A stretch of 64,000 bases of DNA, from positions 1 to 64,000 of the forward strand of contig JBGARJ010000025.1 in assembly GCA_044230315.1 (NCBI GenBank), given 5' to 3'. Below the pieces are notes generated by a model. That model was given only the letters and a program-made list of their open reading frames with translations, searched no databases and was not told where the DNA came from. The translations under genes and the position numbers were made by a program. The DNA comes from M3007 sp044230315 (lineage in GTDB: Bacteria > Bacteroidota > Bacteroidia > Chitinophagales > Saprospiraceae). Shown piece after piece: positions 51,019 through 60,685 of this stretch (positions are counted from its first letter, which is position 1; each line of letters begins with the position of its first letter).

Positions 51019-52644
51019 TTGCACGTATCCATCCCTCCTGTCCGAATAGCTTTGATTGCGCTGCCTGTGGCGGCCCTCGCATTGTGGTTCGGGACGCGCA
51101 ACCAGCCCGACCCCGTTTGGCTGGAAGCCAACGCCCTGCTGCACGAACACCACGCCCTGGTGAGCGAAGTGCCCGATTCGCTGCAGCAGTTGTATTGTTC
51201 ACTGCACGGCCTGCCTTATCATCCGGGTGATTCCACTGCCTTGCGGCTGATCTCGCAACCTTATTTGTCCAATATCGAGTGGACGCGCTTTCGCGATTTT
51301 TGCCAATATGCCGCGCAACACCGGTTTTTGGTGGTCGCGGGCGTGACCGGAGTGGGCGCCACCAAACAGACCAAGCACCTGGCGCGGCTGATTGCGAGCC
51401 AGCCGGCCAACCTGCTCGAGATCGATTGCGCCCCGCAGTTCGACCTGGATTACCACAAAAAATATATCGGTTACGAAACGGACGAGGGCCGGTTCGAGCC
51501 GGGCCAGTTGCTCGAATTTTGGCAGCGCTGCCGGCAGCATCCCGAACAGCAGTTCGTCGCTGTGGTGGATAATTTCGACAAGATCAACCCCGAAACCTTT
51601 TTCGGGCCGGAACTCTGGGAGTCGCTCAGCAGCCCGCGCGACACCGCTTACCTCGGCGGCAAACCCGTGTTGGTCCCGACCAATTTTTATTTCTTTTCGG
51701 TCACCCACCTCGGCCCGGGTTCGCTGATCGAAATGAACGAGGAACATTTCAAGCGGCTGGGCCGCCAATATGTGCTGGAGCCCAATCCGCGCGAACTCCT
51801 GGCCTGGCTGCGCCAGCAGGCCGGCAAACTCGAGTCGTCCCGCGAACCCGACGCCGCCGCACGCCTGGCAGCCCTGCGCGACACGGCCCAAATGCACCGT
51901 TTTTTGTATTATTTCCTCAAAACCAACTATTTGCTGCGCAAACGCTACTCCGAGGGCTATCAACTCGGCCAGGGCAGCAACGTGCGTCAGTTCTACCGGG
52001 CCGAAGACCTGCCCGATCTGAAGCAGACCTATCTCAACCATATCAACGCCCTCTATCCCACCAAACCGCTGGATCTCGACGATTTCAATCCGATGGATTA
52101 CACGGTGCGTTCGGGTGGTCTGGAAGCAAATTCCAGTTTTTGGGCCCGTCAGGTGCAATACCTGCAAGACACCGGGTATTTTGTGGAGATCACCATGGTG
52201 GCTACCACCGCTTTGCTGACTTTCCTTGCCGGCTGGTGGGTATTTCGCCGGCGCGAACAACTCATCCGGTATTACGGCGACCGTGCCCACGAGGTGTATC
52301 TGGGTTTTGAAAAACAACTCATTAGCTCCGATGTAGCCGCCCGCCGGCTCGAAGAGATCAAAAACGAGGTGGACAACCTGGTGATGCGCCGGCGTTTGAA
52401 TTACACCGAAGGCCTGTACTTCCTTGCTTTTGTGGAGGACAAGGTAAAACGGATCGAATTCGCACGGAACGTCAGCGAAAATTTCCTTGAACTGTTCAAT
52501 ACCTTCATGGAAGACAACATCCTCACGGAAAGCGAATACCTCAAACTGCGGCAGTTTTTGCAAACGATCCGCCACAAAATTCCCGAGGAGGCCTACCAGC
52601 GGTTTTTGGAAAAAGTGGAAACCACGTATGCGGCGAGTAATTGA
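51019..52644 (+). CDS. Membrane-anchored AAA-like protein with apparent extracytoplasmic ATPase-like domain
   Basis: The 541-residue protein has an N-terminal helix (residues 9-25), a large domain with a degenerate Walker A (VVAGVTGVGATKQTKHLARL, about 106-123) and a Walker B-like segment (FVAVVDNFDKI, D184), then a second membrane helix (about 390-409, followed by FRRREQLIRYY) and a helical C-terminal part. The start is TTG: an in-frame stop lies just upstream at 51004-51006 and no ATG is near. By the positive-inside rule the ATPase-like domain would lie outside the inner membrane, where ATP is scarce. I know no close family. Confidence 0.65.
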   Translation: MHVSIPPVRIALIALPVAALALWFGTRNQPDPVWLEANALLHEHHALVSEVPDSLQQLYCSLHGLPYHPGDSTALRLISQPYLSNIEWTRFRDFCQYAAQHRFLVVAGVTGVGATKQTKHLARLIASQPANLLEIDCAPQFDLDYHKKYIGYETDEGRFEPGQLLEFWQRCRQHPEQQFVAVVDNFDKINPETFFGPELWESLSSPRDTAYLGGKPVLVPTNFYFFSVTHLGPGSLIEMNEEHFKRLGRQYVLEPNPRELLAWLRQQAGKLESSREPDAAARLAALRDTAQMHRFLYYFLKTNYLLRKRYSEGYQLGQGSNVRQFYRAEDLPDLKQTYLNHINALYPTKPLDLDDFNPMDYTVRSGGLEANSSFWARQVQYLQDTGYFVEITMVATTALLTFLAGWWVFRRREQLIRYYGDRAHEVYLGFEKQLISSDVAARRLEEIKNEVDNLVMRRRLNYTEGLYFLAFVEDKVKRIEFARNVSENFLELFNTFMEDNILTESEYLKLRQFLQTIRHKIPEEAYQRFLEKVETTYAASN

Positions 52645-52719
52645 GGGACAGCGCAGCAGCCACCTGTAGTTCAGAAACGGGTGCCGTAAAAATGCACCGG
52701 CTTGTCAGCGTAGTGGGCT

Positions 52720-53448
52720 TTAGCCGGAAGCGGGCGCTGCGGTACGCCGCAGCACGAAGGGCAGCATTACCACCGTAAAGAGTGCAAGGGCCAGCAATTC
52801 GCCGCCGAGGATGTACCAGGGCCATTCACCGAATAAATCGAGCAGGGTAGGCGTTGGCGGTTTGTGGCTCAGGTACATAAAATTGGTGCCCAGCAGGTAA
52901 TTGATCCCGGCAATACAAACAAAGTAGATGTTGGACCACAGGAACGATTTGCCCAGGCTACCCCAGGTGGGTTGGAAGCCGTACACGAAAATCGCATATA
53001 AAATGCTCTGCGCCAGGCCGATGTGGACGAAAAAGTAGCGCAGGTTCATCAGGTCGGGAAAGCCTTGTTGCAGGTCGGGCGTGAAGAGCGCCTGGATGCA
53101 GCCGGCCATGACCATGAAATAGGAAATTTCGAACAGGAAATACGAGCGCCGCCACAACATGAACGGCATCACCAGGTTGAGGAAATAGCACACATGGAAC
53201 GGTAGCAGCAAGCCGATATCGACGGGAGTGGCATCCAGTACTTCGATCGAGCCGAGGCTCCACACCACCACGGGAATCAAACTCATGATCAGGGCAATGC
53301 GGCGCTTGGTCGTTTCCGAAACCACCTGACGGCCCAGGTACGTCCACGACACAATACTGGCCAATCCGGCGACCAGCCACCACCAGTGTTCGGCGCCCCA
53401 GGCCGTAAAATTGGACTGAAAGAGCAGCAATGTTTGCACCTTGAACAT
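52720..53448 (-). CDS. YwaF-type (TIGR02206) integral membrane protein
   Basis: The 242-residue protein has about seven membrane segments. Conserved signatures include LLPFHVCYFLNLVMPFMLW, and GINYLLGTNFMYLSHKPPTPTLLDLFGEWPWYILGGELLAL, both typical of the YwaF/TIGR02206 family. Its function is not established. The start at 53448 is chosen because it gives the family N-terminus; the frame is open to 53679. Confidence 0.85.
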   Translation of the reverse strand: MFKVQTLLLFQSNFTAWGAEHWWWLVAGLASIVSWTYLGRQVVSETTKRRIALIMSLIPVVVWSLGSIEVLDATPVDIGLLLPFHVCYFLNLVMPFMLWRRSYFLFEISYFMVMAGCIQALFTPDLQQGFPDLMNLRYFFVHIGLAQSILYAIFVYGFQPTWGSLGKSFLWSNIYFVCIAGINYLLGTNFMYLSHKPPTPTLLDLFGEWPWYILGGELLALALFTVVMLPFVLRRTAAPASG

Positions 53449-53540
53449 TCCGTTTTGTTTTGATCCCAGCGAAAATACCGCTTGACGCCTTAAGCCGGTT
53501 GCGAAAGGCTCATTTTTTCGACCAGCTGCGGCGAGAATGA

Positions 53541-54203
53541 TCAGCGTTTTACAAACGCCGAATCGAGCAGCCAGAACCGCCATTCCCAGGCGGCGCTTTC
53601 CCCGGCATAGTCGACTCCGATTCGCGGCCCTGCGGCGATCATGGATCCGGGGACCTCGAACCCCCGGTCTTCGATCCAAACCGGTGTGTCCGGCGTGAGC
53701 AAACTTTGGCCGGTAATGGCCCTATGCACGCCCAGGGCCTGCGCCAATGCGCCGGGGCCGGTGGTAAGCCTTGGCCCCGGCGGGATGCCGCCGCGCCGCG
53801 CCATCATTGTTTCCACGCCTTCCAACGGCTCCACCGCCCGCACCAGCACGGCATGGGCCATGCCTTCGGGCGCTGTGACGACGTTGAACAGATGGTGTAT
53901 TCCGTAACACAGGTAAACATAGGCCCGGCCGCCTTCCTGAAACATGACCTCCGTGCGCGGCGTGTGCCGGTTGCCCCAGGCATGGCTGGCGCGGTCTTCG
54001 GGCGCCCGGTAAGCTTCCACTTCCGTGATCCGGCCGGCCGTGCGCACGCCGGCAAACTCGGTGACGAGCACCTTGCCCAGCAGGTCGCGCGCCACTTGAA
54101 GTACATCGGTGCGGCGGTAAAAGTCCGGGGCTAAGCGCCGGGGTGCTGAAATGTTCAATGTCCAGTCCGGATGGTCCAACTTTCCTTTTTTGAACGGTTG
54201 CAT
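53541..54203 (-). CDS. 3-methyladenine DNA glycosylase (AAG/MPG family)
   Basis: The 220-residue enzyme excises alkylated purines. It has DFYRRTDVLQVARDLLGKVLVTE, the catalytic region GRITEVEAYRAPEDRASHAWGNRHTPRTEVMF with the Glu, and YVYLCYGIHHLFNVVT with the intercalating aromatic residue. GPGALAQALGV follows. It lies 34 bp downstream of glpK on the same strand. Confidence 0.92.
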   Translation of the reverse strand: MQPFKKGKLDHPDWTLNISAPRRLAPDFYRRTDVLQVARDLLGKVLVTEFAGVRTAGRITEVEAYRAPEDRASHAWGNRHTPRTEVMFQEGGRAYVYLCYGIHHLFNVVTAPEGMAHAVLVRAVEPLEGVETMMARRGGIPPGPRLTTGPGALAQALGVHRAITGQSLLTPDTPVWIEDRGFEVPGSMIAAGPRIGVDYAGESAAWEWRFWLLDSAFVKR

Positions 54204-54237
54204 GGAATAATCTGCTTGCCCGATACCGGTCTTGGGC

Positions 54238-55737
54238 TCATTCTTCCCAATCGATCGAGCGCTCCACCGCTTTTTGCCAGTACATATACAATTCATTGCG
54301 TTCGTAATCGGGCATTTGTGGCGTCCAGGTTTTGTCGACGCCCCAGTTACGCCGCAGGTCGTCGAATCCCGACCAGTAGCCCACGGCGATACCGGCGGCG
54401 TAAGCGGCGCCCAGTGCGGTGGTTTCGATCATTTTCGGTCGAATAACCGGCACGTCCAGCAGGTCGGCCTGAAATTGCATGAGGAGTTCGTTGATCACCA
54501 TCCCCCCGTCGACCCGCAAGGATGTCAATTTGATCCCGGAGTCTTTTTCCATAGCATTGAGTACCTCGAAAGTTTGGAAGGCTGTGGCTTCAAGGGCTGC
54601 GCGGGCGATATGGCCTTTGTGGGCATAGCGCGTGAGACCGGCCACCAGGCCGCGGGCATGCGCGTTCCAGTAGGGGGCGTAAAGGCCGGAGAATGCCGGC
54701 ACGAAATACACGCCGCCATTGTCATCCACGGTGCGGGCCAGCGTTTCGATCTCGCCGCTGCTGCCGATTAGGCCGAGGTTATCGCGCAGCCACTGCACCA
54801 GCGCGCCTGCCATGGCCACCGAGCCTTCGAGGGCAAAATGCACGGGCTGCTTGTCAAACTGATACGCTACCGTCGTCAGCAGGCCGAATACAGACGGTAC
54901 GATCTTGGTACCCGTGTTCATCAGCATGAAACAGCCCGTGCCGTAGGTATTTTTGGCTTCACCTGGTTCGAGGCAGGCTTGACCGAGGAGGGCTGCCTGC
55001 TGGTCACCCAGATCGCCGGCGAGGGGAACACTGCGCAGGGGTTCGGCGGCAACCGTTCCGTACAACCGGCTGCTGGGCACGATAGTGGGGAGCATTTGTT
55101 TGGGGATCTTGAGACGGTGTAGCACCTCCTTGTCCCATTGCACCGTGAACAGGTTCATCATCTGTGTGCGGGAGGCATTGGTCACGTCGGTTATGTGCAG
55201 TCCGCCTTTAGGGCCGCCGGTAAGATTCCAGATGAGGTAGGTATCCATGTTGCCGAAAAGGGCAAGTCCTTTTTCTGCGTCGCGTTGGAGGTTGGGCACG
55301 TTGTCGAGCAGCCAGCGGAGTTTGAGCGCGCTGAAATAGGTGGCCAGCGGCAGTCCGGTGGTGATCTTCCACCAATTGTCCTCTTCGATCTGCTGGTGGT
55401 ACACCACGAGTTCGGTGGTGCGGGTGTCTTGCCATACGATGGCATTGTGGTAGGGCCGGCCGGTTTTACGGTTCCAGACGACGGTGGTTTCGCGCTGGTT
55501 GGTGATGCCCACCGCTGCGATGTCGTCGATGCCAATGCTGCGTGCAATACGCGCCTGAGCGATCACTTCGAGCGTGTTTTTCCAGATTTCTTCGGGGTTG
55601 TGCTCCACCCAGCCGGGCTTCGGAAAGATCTGTTCGTGTTCTTTTTGCCCAACGGATACGATGTTGCCCTGTTTGTCAAAGATGATACAACGGGTGCTGG
55701 TGGTGCCCTGGTCGATGGCGGCAATGTATTTTTTCAT
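54238..55737 (-). CDS. glpK: Glycerol kinase
   Basis: The 499-residue FGGY kinase phosphorylates glycerol to glycerol 3-phosphate. It has AAIDQGTTSTRCIIFD at the N-terminus, the substrate loop (VGITNQRETTVVWNRKTGRPYHNAIVWQDTRT), and the family block GGVYFVPAFSGLYAPYWNAHARG. Length is normal. It is upstream of the 3-methyladenine glycosylase gene. Confidence 0.96.
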   Translation of the reverse strand: MKKYIAAIDQGTTSTRCIIFDKQGNIVSVGQKEHEQIFPKPGWVEHNPEEIWKNTLEVIAQARIARSIGIDDIAAVGITNQRETTVVWNRKTGRPYHNAIVWQDTRTTELVVYHQQIEEDNWWKITTGLPLATYFSALKLRWLLDNVPNLQRDAEKGLALFGNMDTYLIWNLTGGPKGGLHITDVTNASRTQMMNLFTVQWDKEVLHRLKIPKQMLPTIVPSSRLYGTVAAEPLRSVPLAGDLGDQQAALLGQACLEPGEAKNTYGTGCFMLMNTGTKIVPSVFGLLTTVAYQFDKQPVHFALEGSVAMAGALVQWLRDNLGLIGSSGEIETLARTVDDNGGVYFVPAFSGLYAPYWNAHARGLVAGLTRYAHKGHIARAALEATAFQTFEVLNAMEKDSGIKLTSLRVDGGMVINELLMQFQADLLDVPVIRPKMIETTALGAAYAAGIAVGYWSGFDDLRRNWGVDKTWTPQMPDYERNELYMYWQKAVERSIDWEE

Positions 55738-55988
55738 GGGCGGAGACGGCCGGCTTGGGTGCAGGCATTACCCGGGCAAATATGCGAAAGCACCGGCGAA
55801 AAAGGGGTAAAAAATCAGGCGCGCTCCGGCACGGGCGACTTATGCGGCCGCGGTTTCAAAACGGCGCCTGTACGGGGCCGTGCCGGAGCGCCTGCTAATC
55901 CCGCTCCTATGAGACTTGTTGCGACGGACGTCTTTGGCCGTAAAAACGCCATTTTTCCTGCTCAAAGTTCGCCGTCGCAACACAGCAC

Positions 55989-58900
55989 CTATTGCCTTTT
56001 CAGGGTTAATATCTTGATTTCCACCCGCTGGTTCATGCGGCGGCCTTCCACCGTGGCATTGCTGGCAACGGGCTGGCGTTTGCCGTAGCCTTTATAGATC
56101 ACGCGTTTGGGGTCGATGCCTTTTTCAGCCAGGTAATCGGCGGCCGATTTGGCGCGGGCGGTGGAAAGCCGGTCGCAGAATTCGTCGGGCGGCGTGCTGT
56201 TGGTATGGCCGCCGATCTCGATCACGGCGTCGCCGTTCTCCATCATGAAATCGAAGAGTTCGTCGAGTGTGGGCAGGGCGTCCGGTGTAAGGCTCGAACT
56301 GTCGGCTTCAAAACGGAGTTGCTCCATGCGGATGGTTTGTCCGTTTTTCAACATTGCGGCGTTGAGTTCGGGCAGGATGCGTTGTTTGATCGTCACGGGG
56401 TGGGTGGCGACACATCCGTTGGCATCGGTTACGGAGACGCTGTGTACGCCAAGGCCTAGTCTGGCGGCGGTGGCGGTTGTTTCGCCGTTGTCCCAAACAA
56501 TGTTGAGGGGAGGCGTGCCGCCTGTAGCTTTTACGGTGGCCTTGCCATCACTGCTGCGTTCGGTGGTGGCGCCTACAACGCGGGAGGTTTCCAGCAACAG
56601 CGAATCTGGCTGACTGAGGATGGCCACTGCCGTTTGGGTCGTGCCCTGTGCATCAGTGACGAGCACGGCATAGGTGGCAGCCCGTGCGTTGCTGATTTCG
56701 GGGCCGGTCCAGGCCGGGTTGTCCCATTTATACTGGTAGGGCGGTTTGCCGCCGGTAACCCTGACCGAGAGGCCGGAGCTGCCGCCGGCGCATTTGATGT
56801 CGCGGGTTTTCTCCACCTGCACTTCGAGGGGCAGGATGTTCTCGGAAATATTCGCGGTACCGGTAGCGGCGCATCCGTTGGCGTCGGTTACGGTGAAGCT
56901 ATGCGCGCCCGGGCCGAGCTTGACGGCGGTGGCGGCGGTTTCGCCGTTGTCCCAGCGATAGTTCAGGGCGCCGGTGCCGCCCTTGGTTTGGATCAGTGCC
57001 TTGCCGTCGGCATTGCCCGTGCTGGCAGGCGCCTGCACGTTGCCGGTGGCTGTCAGGGCATCCGGTTGCCGGATAGTAATGCTGGCGGTGGCTTTGGTAC
57101 CCACCGCGTCGGAGATGGTTAGTTGATATGCACCGGCCGGTACGCCGGCAGGCTGTTCGCCTTGCAGCGTCGGGTTGCTCCACAGGTATTCGAAGGGCCC
57201 TTTGCCGCCGGTAACGACGGTTTTCAGGGCACTTTTATCACCGTTACAATTGATCTTTTCGGTGGCTTCGATCTGCACGGCCAGGGGCAGGATATTTTCT
57301 GAAATTACGACCGGTACCGAGATGGCGCAACCATTGACATCCGTAACGGTGAGCGTATGGTTCCCGGGGCCCAATTGAATGGCCGATTCGCCGGTTTCGC
57401 CGTTGTCCCAGCGATATTGGTAGGGGCCGGATCCGCCCCGGGCCTGCACCCTGGCTTTGCCGTCGGTTTTGCCAACATTCGATGGCGCCTGTACCGACGC
57501 AAATGCCGCCAGGATTTCGGGTTGCCGCATGCGGAATGCTGTACTGGTGCGGCCGCCCACTGCATCGCTCACGATCAGCGTATAATCGCCTGCCTGCACA
57601 TTGGCCGGAGTGGAGCCTTGTAGTGCGCCGTTGGCCCATTGGTACTGGAAGGGCGCTTTGCCGCCGCTGACGTTTACTTTGAGGGCGCCCTGGCCGCCGT
57701 TGCAGGCAATTTTTTGGGCTTCTTCGATGCGAACGGAAAGGGGCAGGATGTTTTCGGAGATCGTCACATTGGTCGTTCCGGAACAACCGTTGGCATCGGT
57801 CACGGTAACGTTGTGTACGCCGGGGCTTAGCCGGGTGGCAATATCGGCCGTTTCATCATTATCCCACTTGTACAAATAGGGCCCCGTGCCGCCTTTTATT
57901 TGTACCATGGCTTTGCCGTCGGCATTGCCCGTGCTGGCTGCGCCCTGTGCGGTTGCGGTGGCCAGCACCGGGTCGGGTTGTTTGACGGTAATGGTGGCGA
58001 CAGTAGTGGTGCCGACTGCGTCGGTGACGGTTACCTGGTAGTTGCCGGCTCCGATATTGGGCGGCAATTCACCCCGGATGGCGGGGTTGCTCCATTGGAA
58101 CTGGAACGGACCTTTGCCGCCATTGACGCTGACTTTCAGCCCGGTTTGGCCGCCAAAGCAAGTGATTTTGCTTTTTTCTTCGATGCTGGCGTTCAAGGGC
58201 AAAATGTTTTCGGGGATATCCACGGTGGTTGTAGCCGAACAGCCGAATACGTCGGAAACGGTAAGGGTATGGGGGCCGGGTTTTAGTTGGGCGGCGAGGT
58301 CGGTGGTTTCGCCGTTGTCCCAGCGAAACTGATAGGGTGTAGTGCCGCCCTTGCCTTGCGCGCTGGCCTTGCCGTCGGGGTTGCCCGTGCTGGCCGCGGC
58401 TTTTACCGTTGCGGTCGCGGTTAGTGGATCGGGTTGTTTGACCACAAACGCTGCAGTGGTTTTTCCGCCGGCTGCATCGGTGATCGTGACCGTGTAGGCG
58501 CCGGCTTTTACGCCCGATGGCTGGTAACCGCTGAGGGCGGCGTTGCTCCAGGCAAATTCATAAGGGCTTTTACCGCCTTTGATACTGACTTTCAAGGCGC
58601 TTTGTCCGCCATTGCAATTAATCTGAGCCGTCTCCTCGATCTCAGCGGTCAGCGGCAGGATGCTTTCGGCGACCTCCACTCTGGCCGTTATGGTGCAGCC
58701 ATTGGCGTCGGTGACGGTGACCGAGTGCGGGCCGGGTTTGAGTTGAGTGGCGATTTCTTCGGTTTCCCCGTTATCCCAGCGATAGGTGTAGGGGCTGCTG
58801 CCCCCACGGGGTGAGGCGGCAGCCTTGCCGTCGCTGTTGCCAGTGCTGGCAGGTGCCTGAACGCTGGCCACGGCGCTCAGGGCAGCCGGCTGAACGAGGG

Positions 58901-60485
58901 TAATGCTGGTGGTGGTTTTGCCACCGGCAGCGTCTACCACTGTGAGGGTATAGACGCCGGCGGTGACGCCGGTAGGTTGGGTACCGTCGAGTTTGGGGTT
59001 ACTCCATTCATATTGGTAAGGTTCCTTGCCACCGCTGACGGTCGCTTTCAGGATGGTGTTGCCCCCTGCGCAGGGGATTGGCGTAGTTTCTTCCACGGTA
59101 GCGCTCAGGGCGGCCAGTTTCTGGTCTATCGTTACGGATGCCGTGGCGCTGCAGCCTTTCTTGTCCGTTACCGTAACGGTGTGTTGGCCTCCCGGGAGAT
59201 TTTTAGCCGGGTTGGCCGTTTCGCCGTTGTCCCATTTGAAGGTATAATCCGGTGCACCGCCTTTTACGGCTACTTCGGCCGAGCCGTCTTTTTTTGCCGG
59301 CCCGCTCTCGGCCTGTCTGACCTGAATGCTCAGCGTGATCCGCGGATCGTCGATCTTTGCTTTAGCGGCTTTGGTTTTGCCGTTGCTGTCGGTCACAGTG
59401 ACCGTATAAGTGCCGATACCCAGGTTTTGCGGGTTGGCGCCTTGCATTCCGGCGGCGGACCAGGCGTAGGTATATGGCGCTTTCCCGCCCTCCACCTTGA
59501 CGCTCAAAGCGGCGTCAGGCGCAGCGGAATTGCAGCCTAAATCTTTGTCTATCATACAATTGACAATGAGCGATGACGCTTTGTCAATCAGGTAAAGCCC
59601 CTTGTCTTCCGTGCCGATCCATACCGCGCCCTCGAGGTCAGCGGCGATGCAGCGCCCGTATTCGCTGGTGTAGTATTCGGCTCCGCTGAACACATCGAAT
59701 TCGTCGGTATCCAGGTCGTACCGGGAGACCATGCGCGAAAGGATCCAGAGGTTGCCGTTGGGGCTGAGGTCAAAATCTTCGGCTTCGCCCTCCAGCGCTT
59801 TTTCTTTGACGTTGACGGCTTCCCATTTTTCCCCGCCGCGAACGGCCCAGAATTCGCCGTCGGCCAGCACCCACACGTCCGGCCCGAATTCGCGTACGCG
59901 CAGCACATGGTAGCCGTCGAGTTCGGATTTCCATTTATCCGGCGTACCGGCTATCATGCCATTGTCGGTGCCGATCCAGTAGCGGCCCCGGCGATCCTGA
60001 AAGATGGCGGTGATGGTATTGGATTTCAATTTTGAGTTGCCGGAAGTGAATTTCTCCACCACTTTCAGCGTGGGTTTGGTTTTTAGTTGGATCAGCCCGT
60101 CGCCTTTAGTGCCCAGCCACAGCCAGTCGTTGCGTTCGTCGTACCAGGCGGTAGTTACTTCCGGCTGGGCGTTGAGGACCATCTGCAGGATTTCGGGTGT
60201 CCAGCGCACATCGGCGTTGCCGCCGCGATAGTTCAGGGCCGATTTCTGGCCGGGTTCGAGATTTAGCGGGTTGGACAGGTCGGTGCCCAGCACCTGAAAC
60301 ACGCTTGTTCCGCTGGCCACCCATTTGTTGTTTTCGGCGTCGACGGCGATGTTGTGTACGGCTGTCGAGCGGCTGACCGAACTGCAGCGTGTCACTTTCC
60401 GTTCGGGGGCTTGCGCAAGGAGTAATTGGGTAAAGAAAAGGGGTAAAAGCAGCAAAAGCGTTTTTCGGTTAAACGAAACCATCAT
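55989..60485 (-). CDS. Giant surface protein: beta-propeller, SprB-type repeats and OmpA domain
   Basis: The 1,498-residue protein has a signal peptide (MMVSFNRKTLLLLLPLFFTQLLLAQ). Next comes a two-component-regulator-like propeller (residues about 30-340; WLGTKGDGLIQL, RYWIGTDNGMIAG). Then come seven couplets of SprB-type repeats, each made of a module with CxGG (INCNGGQSALKVSIKGGKSPYEFAWSN) and one with DNGET (DGKASAQGKGGTTPYQFRWDNGET). The C-terminus is an OmpA peptidoglycan-binding domain (IEIGGHTNSTPPDEF). It is likely a cell-surface filament or adhesin anchored to the wall. SprB repeats are known from gliding adhesins, but this domain mix differs from SprB. There is no T9SS sorting domain. 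Confidence 0.9.
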   Translation of the reverse strand: MMVSFNRKTLLLLLPLFFTQLLLAQAPERKVTRCSSVSRSTAVHNIAVDAENNKWVASGTSVFQVLGTDLSNPLNLEPGQKSALNYRGGNADVRWTPEILQMVLNAQPEVTTAWYDERNDWLWLGTKGDGLIQLKTKPTLKVVEKFTSGNSKLKSNTITAIFQDRRGRYWIGTDNGMIAGTPDKWKSELDGYHVLRVREFGPDVWVLADGEFWAVRGGEKWEAVNVKEKALEGEAEDFDLSPNGNLWILSRMVSRYDLDTDEFDVFSGAEYYTSEYGRCIAADLEGAVWIGTEDKGLYLIDKASSLIVNCMIDKDLGCNSAAPDAALSVKVEGGKAPYTYAWSAAGMQGANPQNLGIGTYTVTVTDSNGKTKAAKAKIDDPRITLSIQVRQAESGPAKKDGSAEVAVKGGAPDYTFKWDNGETANPAKNLPGGQHTVTVTDKKGCSATASVTIDQKLAALSATVEETTPIPCAGGNTILKATVSGGKEPYQYEWSNPKLDGTQPTGVTAGVYTLTVVDAAGGKTTTSITLVQPAALSAVASVQAPASTGNSDGKAAASPRGGSSPYTYRWDNGETEEIATQLKPGPHSVTVTDANGCTITARVEVAESILPLTAEIEETAQINCNGGQSALKVSIKGGKSPYEFAWSNAALSGYQPSGVKAGAYTVTITDAAGGKTTAAFVVKQPDPLTATATVKAAASTGNPDGKASAQGKGGTTPYQFRWDNGETTDLAAQLKPGPHTLTVSDVFGCSATTTVDIPENILPLNASIEEKSKITCFGGQTGLKVSVNGGKGPFQFQWSNPAIRGELPPNIGAGNYQVTVTDAVGTTTVATITVKQPDPVLATATAQGAASTGNADGKAMVQIKGGTGPYLYKWDNDETADIATRLSPGVHNVTVTDANGCSGTTNVTISENILPLSVRIEEAQKIACNGGQGALKVNVSGGKAPFQYQWANGALQGSTPANVQAGDYTLIVSDAVGGRTSTAFRMRQPEILAAFASVQAPSNVGKTDGKARVQARGGSGPYQYRWDNGETGESAIQLGPGNHTLTVTDVNGCAISVPVVISENILPLAVQIEATEKINCNGDKSALKTVVTGGKGPFEYLWSNPTLQGEQPAGVPAGAYQLTISDAVGTKATASITIRQPDALTATGNVQAPASTGNADGKALIQTKGGTGALNYRWDNGETAATAVKLGPGAHSFTVTDANGCAATGTANISENILPLEVQVEKTRDIKCAGGSSGLSVRVTGGKPPYQYKWDNPAWTGPEISNARAATYAVLVTDAQGTTQTAVAILSQPDSLLLETSRVVGATTERSSDGKATVKATGGTPPLNIVWDNGETTATAARLGLGVHSVSVTDANGCVATHPVTIKQRILPELNAAMLKNGQTIRMEQLRFEADSSSLTPDALPTLDELFDFMMENGDAVIEIGGHTNSTPPDEFCDRLSTARAKSAADYLAEKGIDPKRVIYKGYGKRQPVASNATVEGRRMNQRVEIKILTLKRQ

Positions 60486-60685
60486 GTCGGGAAAATTAAT
60501 GTTCAATGCGGGTGTTTGGTTTTGGGCCCGCAAAGTTCGGGTATGATTTACAAGGAACCGAACATAAACGGAAATTAAGCGGTAGAATTATGGCAGGCAA
60601 CTGACTTCTCGGATACGACCGTATACTGCGCTTCGGGCGGACAATTGACGACCTGCCGTATCTTCGCCCCGCATTAATTTCCTGT

